Below are positions 54,124 through 62,777 of a stretch of DNA of 64,000 bases, piece by piece. The notes beneath the pieces are model-generated. The model was not told the DNA's origin. It was given only the letters and a program-made list of their open reading frames with translations, and searched no databases. The DNA comes from Betaproteobacteria bacterium SCN2. Its GTDB lineage: Bacteria > Pseudomonadota > Gammaproteobacteria > Burkholderiales > Thiobacillaceae. The DNA is taken from assembly GCA_008923285.1 (NCBI GenBank), contig WBSG01000007.1:1-64000 (forward strand). The letters run 5' to 3'. Numbering within the stretch: position 1 is the first letter of the stretch; each line of letters begins with the position of its first letter. The translations under genes and the position numbers were made by a program.

Positions 54124-56365
54124 CTTCCGCCTCCAATTCCTGTGCAATCTGGCGATCTAGATGCGTGACCTTGATACCGACTTTTGCAAGCAGTTTTTTG
54201 GCTTGCGACGCCCTTTCCTTGATCACGCGGAAATTACCCGCCATGCCCATCTTCTCGGCACGCTTGAAGGCGATCCAGTTTTCCAGGTACCGCTTCTCCC
54301 AGAAGTGGGCGTGCCGCTCATCCAGTATCCAGCAGTCACAGCCCGAACACATCGTCGGACTGCGCGTGGCATCGTTCGGAGCAAGGCGTAGAACCTGGGG
54401 TGTGCCGGCCCTGTTGTGACAGGCCATCTCCGATGTTTGCAGCGGCATGCACTGGCCGTAGGGGTTGAACCAGATTTGCAGCTCGTGCTTGTCCGCGAAC
54501 TGGATCACGCGCTGCCACGCATCGGAGGTTGGCAGTCCTTTCACTTCCTTTGCCAGCTCACGGGTCTGAGCTTCGATCTGCGTGCCCATCTTCCCAGCCA
54601 GCGGTGCCCGTCCCATGACCGTCTCGAAGATCAGCAAGTTGCGCTGATGGGTGGCAACGGCCTTCAGGGTCGTACCGAGATTCGGATTGCTGCCGACATA
54701 GCCGACATCCGACATCGCCAAGGACAGGTGATGAAACTGCATCTGGATCGCCGGTGTCAGGCGCGGATCAACCGCGAACACGAACTGTGCCCAGCTCTTC
54801 CGCAGCATGTGGGAGGTGAAGTTGTCGCCCTTCTTTTCGCGCCACTTAACGAGGTCGTTGTCCTCGGTCTTATGGGCGCTCTCATCCGGCAAACTGGACA
54901 GATCAACCCAGGAAGTTATGAAGGATTTCATAGCCTCGCGAATGGCTGAGCTCTCAGCATCAGCAAGGGATGTTGTCTTGAGCGGAAGGAAACGGTTGCT
55001 ACCCAGCGCGAGGAAGAGTCGGTCTGTTCTTGCATTTTCGCCCCATGGTTCAAAGAGCCGATTGAGGACACGCAACGCACGCACCGCTAACGGTTCGTTG
55101 GGTGCGCCAGTCGGTCGAATGCCGAGGACCCAGTCGGTTTCCTTTGGTTCGCCTTTCTTTGTCTTGGCGATGACAGTGCGCAGCAGGTAGATATCATAGA
55201 GGCCGGTGACGGATTTCTCGATGCGGACTCCACGTGGTAGTCCCGTTGCTGCATCAATCCCGGCCTTGATTCCCATAAGCTCGGAAATGCGGATGCCGCT
55301 GACACCCTGGACGGTGATCGCACAGGCATCACGAACCGCATTTAGGAGTTCGCGCACCCGGACATGGACCTCCTTGATCTTTCTACCGTCTCTACCTATT
55401 GTTCGAGTGATTTCTGGATCTAGCGGCTCATGCCATGGGCGGTCTTCGCCCCCTACGGTACTGAACTTGAACGAAGACAGAAACGACTCGGCTCGGCGGA
55501 GTCGGGCACTTTCTCCCTTTCTTATCGGTAACCGCCGAACCCCGTGTTTGTTCCTGGCTGATATTGGAACGCGGATCTCCTCATAGGCAGAATCCGCCAA
55601 GGGATCGCGAACAACATCCAGGAGTCGAATCACGTCCTCTGCCGGCTCACCGAGAAACCACGCCGCTTTGTTGAACAGTTGAATCGACACCTCATCGGGG
55701 AGCGGCTTGATCCAACCCATCGCCTTGGTGGCGATCTGCTTGGCGTAGGTATGGATGCGCTTGCCATAGAAGAAGTTGGTCTGGGGTACGGGGATGCCCC
55801 AGTTGGCGAGACCATGGCGCTCGCTCCAAAGGTAGGGGAGGATTTTTAGAGCGACTGATACTTCGCTGATGGAAATCTCCTCATCGCTGTCATCATCCCG
55901 ATTGGAAAGAAGGAATCGCGGCAGATCGTCGATGTAATGCTCAATCACTTCGTGCGTAAATTCTCCCGGGCGGTGGTAACCGTTCTCCGCCATCCAAGAC
56001 AGCAGGCGCTGGAATGCGATTCTATATATCGCCATGGTCGACGGGGAGGGGGGTATGCTATCGCTTGGCGCGTGCAACAGGAGGGCCATGAGTTTGCGCG
56101 CCCAGTCCAGACGCTGGGCATGTTGCGGCTCATCCAAGCGGCTGCCGTCAAACAGTTCCATGTTCCATTGGATGACGCCGCAGCTCGCCCCTGTGCCGGG
56201 CGTAGTTATCGGCCTTTTCCACTTGATGTCGGCGTACCGACTCAAGGGCGTGACCTGAAAGTTCCTCAGTTCCTCGTCCGTCAAGTCAAAGATCGGGCGA
56301 TAGGTTGGCAGTGACTCATCGCCGCCTTGCGGCAGATTTAAGGGGGCATGCGCTTGGGTGGTCAT
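54110..56365 (-). CDS. Large tyrosine recombinase, third of the trio
   Basis: A 751-residue recombinase. The catalytic domain lies around 330-600: Arg in V-S-G-I-R-I-S-E-L-M, S-H-M-L-R-K-S-W with His and Arg, F-H-H-L-S-L-A-M-S-D-V-G-Y-V-G with the second His and the likely nucleophile Tyr. A C-terminal zinc-like cluster follows (Q-C-M-P-L, E-M-A-C-H, M-C-S-G-C-D-C-W). The long form with a cysteine cluster is like the TnpB-type recombinases of Tn554-like elements. Seven bases separate it from the previous gene. Confidence 0.82.
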   Translation of the reverse strand: MTTQAHAPLNLPQGGDESLPTYRPIFDLTDEELRNFQVTPLSRYADIKWKRPITTPGTGASCGVIQWNMELFDGSRLDEPQHAQRLDWARKLMALLLHAPSDSIPPSPSTMAIYRIAFQRLLSWMAENGYHRPGEFTHEVIEHYIDDLPRFLLSNRDDDSDEEISISEVSVALKILPYLWSERHGLANWGIPVPQTNFFYGKRIHTYAKQIATKAMGWIKPLPDEVSIQLFNKAAWFLGEPAEDVIRLLDVVRDPLADSAYEEIRVPISARNKHGVRRLPIRKGESARLRRAESFLSSFKFSTVGGEDRPWHEPLDPEITRTIGRDGRKIKEVHVRVRELLNAVRDACAITVQGVSGIRISELMGIKAGIDAATGLPRGVRIEKSVTGLYDIYLLRTVIAKTKKGEPKETDWVLGIRPTGAPNEPLAVRALRVLNRLFEPWGENARTDRLFLALGSNRFLPLKTTSLADAESSAIREAMKSFITSWVDLSSLPDESAHKTEDNDLVKWREKKGDNFTSHMLRKSWAQFVFAVDPRLTPAIQMQFHHLSLAMSDVGYVGSNPNLGTTLKAVATHQRNLLIFETVMGRAPLAGKMGTQIEAQTRELAKEVKGLPTSDAWQRVIQFADKHELQIWFNPYGQCMPLQTSEMACHNRAGTPQVLRLAPNDATRSPTMCSGCDCWILDERHAHFWEKRYLENWIAFKRAEKMGMAGNFRVIKERASQAKKLLAKVGIKVTHLDRQIAQELEAEGVAA

Positions 56366-56372
56366 GGGCGGG

Positions 56373-58388
56373 TCATCCTACGTCGGGAAGTTCAAGGTGA
56401 ATCTTGCGCGATTCGGCGACCACTTGTGCAGGCACCAGGGCCAGCAGGTTCTTAAGGTCAGCAAGAACAGGTGCCCATTGGTCGGTCCACATCTCTGCCG
56501 TCATGTTGCGAACACTACGGTAGAGCGCTCGTTCCAGTGCCTCCCAATAGCGCACATCGTCTGGATTGAAGGGGCGAACTTTAGCGATGGGGCAGCTGGG
56601 GCACTCGCCGTAGGCCCGGCACAAGCGCTCCTTTTTCTGAGCCTTGCACGGTGAATCATACGGGTCCAGACACCCGAATCCGGGCGTCGCGCAGCCTTTG
56701 TCGGCATCGTCGCCGGCGCCTCTCGGATCTATGGTTCCCTCGGTGCCAATCCAGCGTTCCCGGAGCAGCATGGTTTCGCCAGTGACCTCCTTGAGCAGTT
56801 TCTTAATGAGGTCCGACGTGTAATGTGTCCACGTCGTGATCGCCTGATTATGGTTGCCGAGTTGCCGCGCCTTTTCAATATCACCACGATTCCCCAGTTG
56901 GGCAAAGTCGAGCAGTGTTTTGCGGAGCATGCTGAGATTGAAATTGGGCAGTTCGTGATCGGCCACAAACTCTCTCAGTGGCACCCCGATCCAATCACCC
57001 CTGGGAAAGCCCCCCGGAATCCTACTACCCTTCTTGTGACCCCTCCGGGCGACATAGAGATACAAGCGATCCACGTCGCTTGATTCGGCAAATGGTCGAA
57101 TTCGAACCGTCATTTCATGCAACAGGTCGAGCACGAGATTCAGGCTGGGTTGAGATGGATCGGCGGCCTGCGGGTCGAGGAGCCGCACCTGGCGACGATT
57201 CATTTTTGCACGCGGTTTGTCGCCGGTGATTTTGACCAATGCGTTGGGCTCATGGTACCCACCACTATCTTCGCCAACATCATTTTCCTCGGTCACATCG
57301 AAGCGGATAACGGCACTCCCGAGCCGGTCGACAGTACGATCAACGTTCTTCCATTCCAACTTGAGGTTGGTTTCTGAGTTGAAGACCGTTGCCAAACCGA
57401 TATAGAGGACGAACGGCACCAGGTCTCTGGGGGACGGGTAGAAGTATCCCGATACATGGGTAAGACCAAAGCCATTTATTACTGTGCGCCCGAGCAGGTC
57501 GTCACGAGCGTCTAGGTTCTTCTTGCTGGGCAGGACACCCGGATAGAGAGCATCCATCATGGCGAGGCATAGCGCAAGGTTCTCGTAAGAGCGATACGGC
57601 GCTTCTTTGTTATGCCCGATGGTCTCAACCAATTGCTGACCTGCCGCTAACCCCTCCCAGCCTTTGGCGAGCAATTCGCGCCCTCTTTTCCATCGATCCG
57701 CAACCGCGACAATGTCCTTCTCCACCGCCGACCAAATTGCAATGAGATCCGCAAAGTTGAGGACTTCGGTGGGGCGGGCTTCACGGCCTGCCCCACGCGG
57801 CCCTGCGGGGACTCGCTCGGATAGGATGCGTCCGCCCGGAGCATGGGTGGCAATCGAACGAAGAGCCCCTAGAGCAGATGATATGGTCTTCTTCGTGAGA
57901 GGCTTTCCGGTGGGTTTACCGGCTTCCGATTTGCCGATTGGCCCGTGCAGCCAAGCGTTGAACCCAGCCAAGACCTGTTCATCGATGTCGTCAAACGTAA
58001 GATGGTGGAGCCCCTTCATCGCTAGATATCCAAACCAAAACCGCCGAATCGTTTTTATCTTGACCTCCCTCGAATTCGGGGCCGAGGATCTCCCCCATAC
58101 TAGGAAGCCGCTTGCAAAAGGCATCTTCAAGGCTGGAAATTCATGCAGGAAGCTCAAGTCGTGCTTGTCTGGATCGCCGATCTTCTCAGGGAAGATCGCG
58201 GTCAAGGTCGGATTTCCATCAGCCTCTTGGCCGTATTCCAACCGCGCGCCAGGAAGTTCAGGGAGCGCGCCCGTTGTGGCTGCTCGAGCTCGGGCCTGCT
58301 GAACCACTTTTTCGGCGGCTGACTTCCTCTTCGTCGTGCGACTGACTGGAGCCGTCGCTGACGGTGACAGATCAGTTGGCCTGTTCAT
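56373..58388 (-). CDS. Large tyrosine recombinase, second of the trio, possibly catalytically altered
   Basis: The 671-residue protein has the same plan: a SAM-like N-terminal domain, catalytic domain about 300-560 and a Cys-rich end (C-A-T-P-G-F-G-C-L-D, L-C-R-A-Y-G-E-C-P-S-C-P). M-L-R-K-T-L-L and L-G-N-H-N-Q-A-I-T-T-W-T-H-Y are the second Arg and the Tyr regions. At the first catalytic Arg position the sequence reads Y-I-G-L-A-T-V-F-N-S-E, with Ala-Thr instead of Arg. It may act as a structural partner of the other two. ATGA overlap with the first recombinase fixes the start at 58388. Confidence 0.8.
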   Translation of the reverse strand: MNRPTDLSPSATAPVSRTTKRKSAAEKVVQQARARAATTGALPELPGARLEYGQEADGNPTLTAIFPEKIGDPDKHDLSFLHEFPALKMPFASGFLVWGRSSAPNSREVKIKTIRRFWFGYLAMKGLHHLTFDDIDEQVLAGFNAWLHGPIGKSEAGKPTGKPLTKKTISSALGALRSIATHAPGGRILSERVPAGPRGAGREARPTEVLNFADLIAIWSAVEKDIVAVADRWKRGRELLAKGWEGLAAGQQLVETIGHNKEAPYRSYENLALCLAMMDALYPGVLPSKKNLDARDDLLGRTVINGFGLTHVSGYFYPSPRDLVPFVLYIGLATVFNSETNLKLEWKNVDRTVDRLGSAVIRFDVTEENDVGEDSGGYHEPNALVKITGDKPRAKMNRRQVRLLDPQAADPSQPSLNLVLDLLHEMTVRIRPFAESSDVDRLYLYVARRGHKKGSRIPGGFPRGDWIGVPLREFVADHELPNFNLSMLRKTLLDFAQLGNRGDIEKARQLGNHNQAITTWTHYTSDLIKKLLKEVTGETMLLRERWIGTEGTIDPRGAGDDADKGCATPGFGCLDPYDSPCKAQKKERLCRAYGECPSCPIAKVRPFNPDDVRYWEALERALYRSVRNMTAEMWTDQWAPVLADLKNLLALVPAQVVAESRKIHLELPDVG

Positions 58389-59677
58389 CGCAGGCCAATC
58401 ATCTTTCTGACATCCACTATGTTTTGTTTTTCGCCAAAGATAGTCACGTGCGCAAGATACGTATCCATCGTTACTTTGACGCTCTTGTGGCCGAGCTTGA
58501 CCTGTACTACCTTCCACGGCTCGGGGTTGCCGGCATTAACCTCGGCGTGATACGTGAGGACAGCACAGTTGTGCCGAAGATCATGGAATGAGTGCTTTGG
58601 CACCACCTTGGCCTGCTTTTCGCCTGTCACATGATCGATCCAGGCGACGTTCTCAGTGATACCGCACTGGCGGCAGGCTAACTCGAACATTTTCTGAACC
58701 GCGCTGTTGGTGATGGGCCTTCCAGCAACCTTTGAGTTGGCGTGGCCAAGAAACAGCTGAATTGCTTTATGCCCCTTCGGCCCTCGTCTGACTGTATCTG
58801 CACGTTCCCCATCGATGTAGGCTTGAATATCCAAGATGAGCCAGCCAGGCAGCGTGGCTTGCCTTGTGACCTTGCCCTTGCTCTTTTCGATGATGATCGG
58901 AAACTCCTGAAGCTCTTGTCCCGGCTCAACGATGAGACTCAGGAACTTCAGTGTCGTCAGTTTCTGAACCACGTCATTCAGCCGCAAGCCCCCGTAGATT
59001 GCACAATCAACAATCAATCGATCCCGTACCCGACGCATGTCGCCACGCCGGTCTGCAGCATTGGGTCCCAAGTGGCTGCACAACTTGCGCAGTTCCTTGA
59101 CCTGCATCGGCCTGACCACATCGCTGCGTCCAACCTTAAACAACAGTGGGTCCTTTTCCCGCACGTGCCAATTCGAGGATCGAATGTGCGCGAGCATGTC
59201 CTCATCAATCGGCAAGTTCCGCTGCTCGACCAACTCCACATCGCCCCCTATCATGCCGCTGTACCACTGCTGCTCCTGCGCGAAACGATAAAACGCGCGA
59301 ATAGTCGATAGGCGACGGTTGATCGTGATCTCAGAATATTCAAAGCCGTTTGAAGAAACAGCCCCTGCATAGGCGTCTGCAAACATTCTGCGATGATCCT
59401 CAGTTGCCTCCCGCCAGTCCACGTGGATGGCGAGCAGAAACTGGAACCATGTTTTTAGGTCGTATGCGGCCGCATTCCATGTGTTAATGCTCGGGGTCGT
59501 GCCGCGCTGGACATACTTCTTGAAGAGGAACCAGGTAGGTTCTTCGAAAAGGCTGGCATGAGAATCCCCAACCAAGAAGAAGGAGGGGTGCCCCACGCGT
59601 ACCGCCTCATTCTGTATTCCCGAAAAGCAGACAGAGACCGTTCGCCCCAAAAAAGTGTTCATAGGTTCTTTTTTCAT
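58385..59677 (-). CDS. Tyrosine recombinase, first of the trio
   Basis: A 430-residue recombinase with all catalytic residues: Arg232 (Y-G-G-L-R-L-N-D), His365 and Arg368 (F-H-D-L-R-H), His397 (K-L-G-H-K-S) and Tyr407 (T-M-D-T-Y-L-A-H). A SAM-like DNA-binding domain is at about 60-180. It is the first gene of the four-gene leftward module next to the element's right edge, the place of tnpA in Tn554. The start at 59677 or 15 bases later cannot be decided; no ribosome site is strong. Confidence 0.87.
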   Translation of the reverse strand: MKKEPMNTFLGRTVSVCFSGIQNEAVRVGHPSFFLVGDSHASLFEEPTWFLFKKYVQRGTTPSINTWNAAAYDLKTWFQFLLAIHVDWREATEDHRRMFADAYAGAVSSNGFEYSEITINRRLSTIRAFYRFAQEQQWYSGMIGGDVELVEQRNLPIDEDMLAHIRSSNWHVREKDPLLFKVGRSDVVRPMQVKELRKLCSHLGPNAADRRGDMRRVRDRLIVDCAIYGGLRLNDVVQKLTTLKFLSLIVEPGQELQEFPIIIEKSKGKVTRQATLPGWLILDIQAYIDGERADTVRRGPKGHKAIQLFLGHANSKVAGRPITNSAVQKMFELACRQCGITENVAWIDHVTGEKQAKVVPKHSFHDLRHNCAVLTYHAEVNAGNPEPWKVVQVKLGHKSVKVTMDTYLAHVTIFGEKQNIVDVRKMIGLR

Positions 59678-59856
59678 TAACAGTCATCATACACACAATA
59701 ATATTTGTATACATGCTAGATAATGATTTGAAAGCAAATTATTGTTATTACAAACATATCTAAAACGCACTACATATTTATTATTTTCAAAGAAGTATGT
59801 GGTCAAGCGCTAAGGAACTAGGGGGAACTGCTTTCAGGAGAAGAATTCCACATAAC
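59678..59856. other. AT-rich right end of the integrated element
   Basis: This 179-base strip is strikingly AT-rich (ATAATATTTGTATACATG, TTATTGTTATTACAAAC) against G+C-rich neighbours. It joins the recombinase promoter region to the break in the DUF455 gene at about 59,856. Such AT-rich ends usually hold the recombinase promoter and the crossover site. No gene is present. The core site itself cannot be defined without the other end. Confidence 0.55.
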
Positions 59857-60180
59857 GCCGTAGTAGTCGCGCGGCATGCCCCTGAAGCGACAGGCCGCAT
59901 CCAGCGCGAGGTTGATGGCGTTGAATTCGATGTGGGCGATGGCGTGCAGCAGCGCCGCGCGCCCGATGGCTGATGTGATCTTGCGCTGCGGCACCTGCTG
60001 CGGCGGCACCAGCACCGGTTTCGCCGGGCGGCCGGGCTCGGCGATGGGCAGCACCGGCACGGCTTCGTCGATGTCCGTCTCTTCGGCCCGCCAGGCCTGG
60101 TAAAGCGACTCCGCCAGCGCGCATTTCCGCGCCGGGTCGGGCTCGTTCAGGGCTTCGAGGCAGGCGGCGAACAATTCCAA
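59818..60180 (-). pseudogene. DUF455 (ferritin-like) gene, 5' part only, cut by the element
   Basis: The frame begins M-E-L-F-A-A-C-L-E-A-L and runs through P-V-L-P-I-A-E-P-G-R-P-A-K-P and A-L-L-H-A-I-A-H-I-E-F-N-A-I-N-L-A-L-D, the first helices of DUF455 with Glu-x2-His iron ligands, to R-D-Y-Y-G at 59857. DUF455 proteins are about 270 residues and continue with D-W-L-like sequence; here fourteen foreign codons follow, then stop. The missing 3' part should be at the element's other end, which I did not find in the window. Confidence 0.8.
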
Positions 60181-60197
60181 ATGCTGGGCCTTTCTTA

Positions 60198-60280
60198 AAC
60201 TGGATCGCCACGGGCCTGCAGCCCTCGCGATGACGGTAGGGCTGTCATTGCGAGGAGGCGAGGTCGACGCGGCAATCCAG
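60198..60280. repeat. Host-type dispersed palindromic repeats, cluster 1
   Basis: TGGATCGCCACGGGCC...CGCGATGACGG and TGTCATTGCGAGGAGGC...GGCAATCCAG are opposite-facing units of a well-known type of intergenic repeat found in many proteobacterial genomes. Each can fold into a hairpin. Both lie in the gap before the gene at 60367. Confidence 0.85.
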
Positions 60281-60366
60281 TGCAGAGGGCCTGGCCACTT
60301 GACCGGACTGCCGCCATGGCAGCGATGGTGACGCGCATGGTAACGCCGCGCGGGCTAAAATGCCTC

Positions 60367-60783
60367 ATGCGCATCGAAAACCTCATCCTTGCCGAACTCA
60401 GGCAGCGCAAGCCCGCGAAACTCCTGGCCGAAGGCATGGCCGTACAGGCGCTGGCCCAGGACTATCTTTCCGCCGGTGAAGGGGCGCTGGCCGCCGCCAG
60501 CGAAATGGCCGACCTCGCTTTGGCCTTCATCGACACCGATCTCCAACGCGAGGCCGCCCTCGCCCTGCTCGGCCATCTCAAGCAGCGCGCCCCCGCCCTG
60601 CTCATCGCCGCGCGCGAGAGCCAGCCGCTGGCCTTCAACGACTTCCTCGCCTTCGGCATGCAGCGACTGGCCGAGGCCGATGACGGCCAGCTGCTGTATC
60701 TCTTCGACCTGCACACCTACAAACCGGCGCCGGATTGGCTCAATTCCAAATACTGGGCGCATCCGGAGTTGTGGAAGCCTTGA
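60367..60783 (+). CDS. Conserved-looking helical protein of unknown function
   Basis: The 138-residue product starts M-R-I-E-N-L-I-L-A-E-L-R-Q-R-K-P and is rich in Ala/Leu helices, ending L-F-D-L-H-T-Y-K-P-A-P-D-W-L-N. No signal, membrane helix or known motif is seen. Start at 60367 was chosen because upstream codons fall in repeat sequence. It faces away from the DUF455 fragment across a repeat cluster. I cannot name the family; codon use is like that of the nearby core genes. Confidence 0.6.
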   Translation: MRIENLILAELRQRKPAKLLAEGMAVQALAQDYLSAGEGALAAASEMADLALAFIDTDLQREAALALLGHLKQRAPALLIAARESQPLAFNDFLAFGMQRLAEADDGQLLYLFDLHTYKPAPDWLNSKYWAHPELWKP

Positions 60784-60840
60784 GGCCTGCATTGTCAGGC
60801 CCCAAACCCGGCGATTCGGTTTTGTGATGCCTTGCTTGAC

Positions 60841-61013
60841 CTGGATTGCCGCGTCGGCGTTGCCTCCTCGCAATGACGAAGTGGGAACAGCCGTCATCGC
60901 GAGGGCCGCAGGCCCGTGGCGACCCAGTCAAGCATGGCCAAGCCTTATGAGCTGGATTGTCGGGCCGGGAAAGCCGTCACTGCGAGCCCCGCAGGGGCGC
61001 GGCAGTCCAGTCA
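60841..61013. repeat. Host-type dispersed palindromic repeats, cluster 2
   Basis: Four or so units: CTGGATTGCCGCG...GCCTCCTCGCAATGACG, CCGTCATCGCGAGGGC...GGCGACCCAGTCAAGC, and CTGGATTGTCGGGCC with GCCGTCACTGCGAGCCCC...GGCAGTCCAGTCAGGC. They fill the gap between the gene ending at 60783 and the GIY-YIG gene. Confidence 0.85.
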
Positions 61014-61016
61014 GGC

Positions 61017-61319
61017 TCAGCCCAGCAAGCCCTCATACAAATCTGCCCAGTCCGGATTGACGGACTCGATCAGGGCAATCTTCCTGGCACGCGATCCTGA
61101 CTTGATCTGCTTTTCCCGCTCGATGGCAGACAGCATGTCGTCCGCCAGTTCGTAATAAACCAGGGTGTGCGTCGCGTATTTCTGGCTGAAACCGCTGACG
61201 ATATCGTTTTTGTGCTGCCAGATGCGCGCCACAAGGTCGCTGGTCACGCCGGTATAAAGCGTGCCGTTGCGTGCGCTGGCGAGGATATAGACGGCAGGCT
61301 GTCTGGCTGGGCGGGTCAT
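61017..61319 (-). CDS. GIY-YIG nuclease-domain protein
   Basis: A 100-residue protein made of one GIY-YIG domain: V-Y-I-L-A-S-A-R-N-G-T-L-Y-T-G-V-T opens it (V-Y-I and L-Y-T-G replacing GIY and YIG), then R-I-W-Q-H-K with the catalytic Arg/His region and A-I-E-R-E-K-Q-I-K with the metal-binding Glu. Such small UPF0213-type proteins are common in bacteria; DNA repair or housekeeping roles have been proposed but not settled. Host repeats flank it on both sides. Confidence 0.87.
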   Translation of the reverse strand: MTRPARQPAVYILASARNGTLYTGVTSDLVARIWQHKNDIVSGFSQKYATHTLVYYELADDMLSAIEREKQIKSGSRARKIALIESVNPDWADLYEGLLG

Positions 61320-61341
61320 GGTCCAATGCTAGGCTTTTCTT

Positions 61342-61637
61342 GACTGGATCGCCACGGGCTTTCAGCCCTCGCGATGACGGCTCTCACTCCTCCGTCATTG
61401 CAAGGAGGCGCAGCCGACGCGGCAATCCAGTCAAACAAGGCATGGTCAATCCCAACCGGACTGCCACGCTCGACTGACGACTCCGATGACCCTGGATCAC
61501 CACGGCCTGCGGCCTCGCGATGACGGCTCTCACTCCTCCGTCATTGCGAGGAGGCGCAGCCGACGCGGCAATCCAGTCAAATAAGGCATGGCCAATTCCA
61601 ACCGGACTGCCGCGCCCCTTCTGGGCTCGCAGTGACG
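61342..61637. repeat. Host-type dispersed palindromic repeats, cluster 3
   Basis: About five units in alternating orientation: GACTGGATCGCCACGGGC, CGCGATGACGGCTCTCACTC, CCGTCATTGCAAGGAGGCGC, GGCAATCCAGTC, then a near copy of the same set at 61490-61590 and a partial unit to 61637. The two halves share a long identical stretch round GATGACGGCTCTCACTCC, a local duplication. Confidence 0.85.
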
Positions 61638-61661
61638 CATACCTCGATCACCACGCCTGCC

Positions 61662-62264
61662 TCAAATCGCCCTCACCAGCTCGTCCATCCCGCGCCGGCG
61701 CCGCTCGCCTTGCGGCTGCAGGCAATGCCCCAGCGCCAGCACCAGTGCCGGGGCTTCGCCCCTGGCCAGGTCCAGCGCGGCAGTGAGCGCGGCCTCGTCA
61801 AAGCCGCCGATGGGGCAGGTGGCGAGGCTGCTGCCGGTGGCCTGCACCATCATCTGCGCGGCGGCGAAGTTGCACTGGGCGAGGGCCCAGCTTCTCGGCT
61901 CGATCTGGGCGTAAAACTCGCGGTACATGTCGCGTAATTCCCTGGACGGCGGGCTGCCGCCGGCCTCGGCCGTGAGCCGCGCCTCGACGAAGGCGGAATC
62001 CGGCTGCAACACCCCGTACTGCGCCACGATGGCGATCAGCACCGGCGCGCCGATCGCCGGCTCCTGGCCGAAGCAGGCGGCCGCGACCCTGGCCCGCGCC
62101 GCCGGCGAAGCGACCACGATGAAGCGCCACGGCTCCATGCCGAAGGCCGAAGGCGCGATGCGGCCGGCCTGCAAGACCAGGTCGAGCGCGTGGCTTTCGA
62201 CCGGCCGGCCGTGGAACTTGCGGCAGGCGAAACGCCCGCCGATGGAAGACAGCAATTCAGCCAT
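61662..62264 (-). CDS. Nitroreductase-family protein
   Basis: The 200-residue flavoenzyme shows the family start R-F-A-C-R-K-F-H-G-R-P-V (FMN phosphate-binding Arg residues), R-I-A-P-S-A-F-G-M-E-P-W-R-F-I-V, and a late G-G-F-D-E-A-A-L segment. It would reduce quinones or nitro compounds with NAD(P)H. ATG at 62264 with GGGGGTGA upstream is better than the GTG six bases earlier. It diverges from the SseB-like gene. Substrate not predictable. Confidence 0.85.
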   Translation of the reverse strand: MAELLSSIGGRFACRKFHGRPVESHALDLVLQAGRIAPSAFGMEPWRFIVVASPAARARVAAACFGQEPAIGAPVLIAIVAQYGVLQPDSAFVEARLTAEAGGSPPSRELRDMYREFYAQIEPRSWALAQCNFAAAQMMVQATGSSLATCPIGGFDEAALTAALDLARGEAPALVLALGHCLQPQGERRRRGMDELVRAI

Positions 62265-62331
62265 ATTCACCCCCGCTGGGTTAGAATTTCACTCTCATTC
62301 AAGCACGTTTGCAGGCTGACAGAACCCCGCC

Positions 62332-62763
62332 ATGGATCCCAACGCTTTCGTCCCCCACAACGACCTGGAAAAACTCCTCAACGACGTCACCCTCGGCACC
62401 GTCGCCGCCGAAGACTTCGTCGCCCGCCTGCTGGCCGGCGACCAGGTGTTCATGCCGGTCAAGGACGAAAAGCACGCCATCGCCGGCTTCCAGGCCTCGA
62501 CCAAGGCCCAGCCCCTGGTCATCGAGGACGACGAAGGCACGCAGATCCTGGTGCTGTTCACCAGCCCCGAGCGCGCCAAGCCCTTCGCCGAGATGTTCCC
62601 CGACTTCACCGGCGGCCTGCTCACCGAGTTCACCTGGGTGCTGCGCCGCATCGGCGGCGGCTTCCCCATCTCGCTCAACCCGGGCTGGGACGTCGGCATG
62701 GACTTCGACGCCGACACCGTGGCGCAGCTCATCGCTGCGCTGCCGGAAGAAACCAAGAGTTAG
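62332..62763 (+). CDS. SseB-family protein
   Basis: A 143-residue protein beginning P-H-N-D-L-E-K-L-L with Q-V-F-M-P-V-K-D-E, I-L-V-L-F-T-S-P-E-R-A and W-V-L-R-R-I-G-G-G-F-P-I-S-L-N-P-G, the SseB N-terminal domain fold. SseB-like proteins are soluble, with unclear function; E. coli SseB has been linked to serine sensitivity. The L-F-T-S and L-N-P-G motifs are the family hallmarks. It stands alone between a nitroreductase and repeats. Confidence 0.82.
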   Translation: MDPNAFVPHNDLEKLLNDVTLGTVAAEDFVARLLAGDQVFMPVKDEKHAIAGFQASTKAQPLVIEDDEGTQILVLFTSPERAKPFAEMFPDFTGGLLTEFTWVLRRIGGGFPISLNPGWDVGMDFDADTVAQLIAALPEETKS

Positions 62764-62777
62764 TCATGCCCGCCGCC

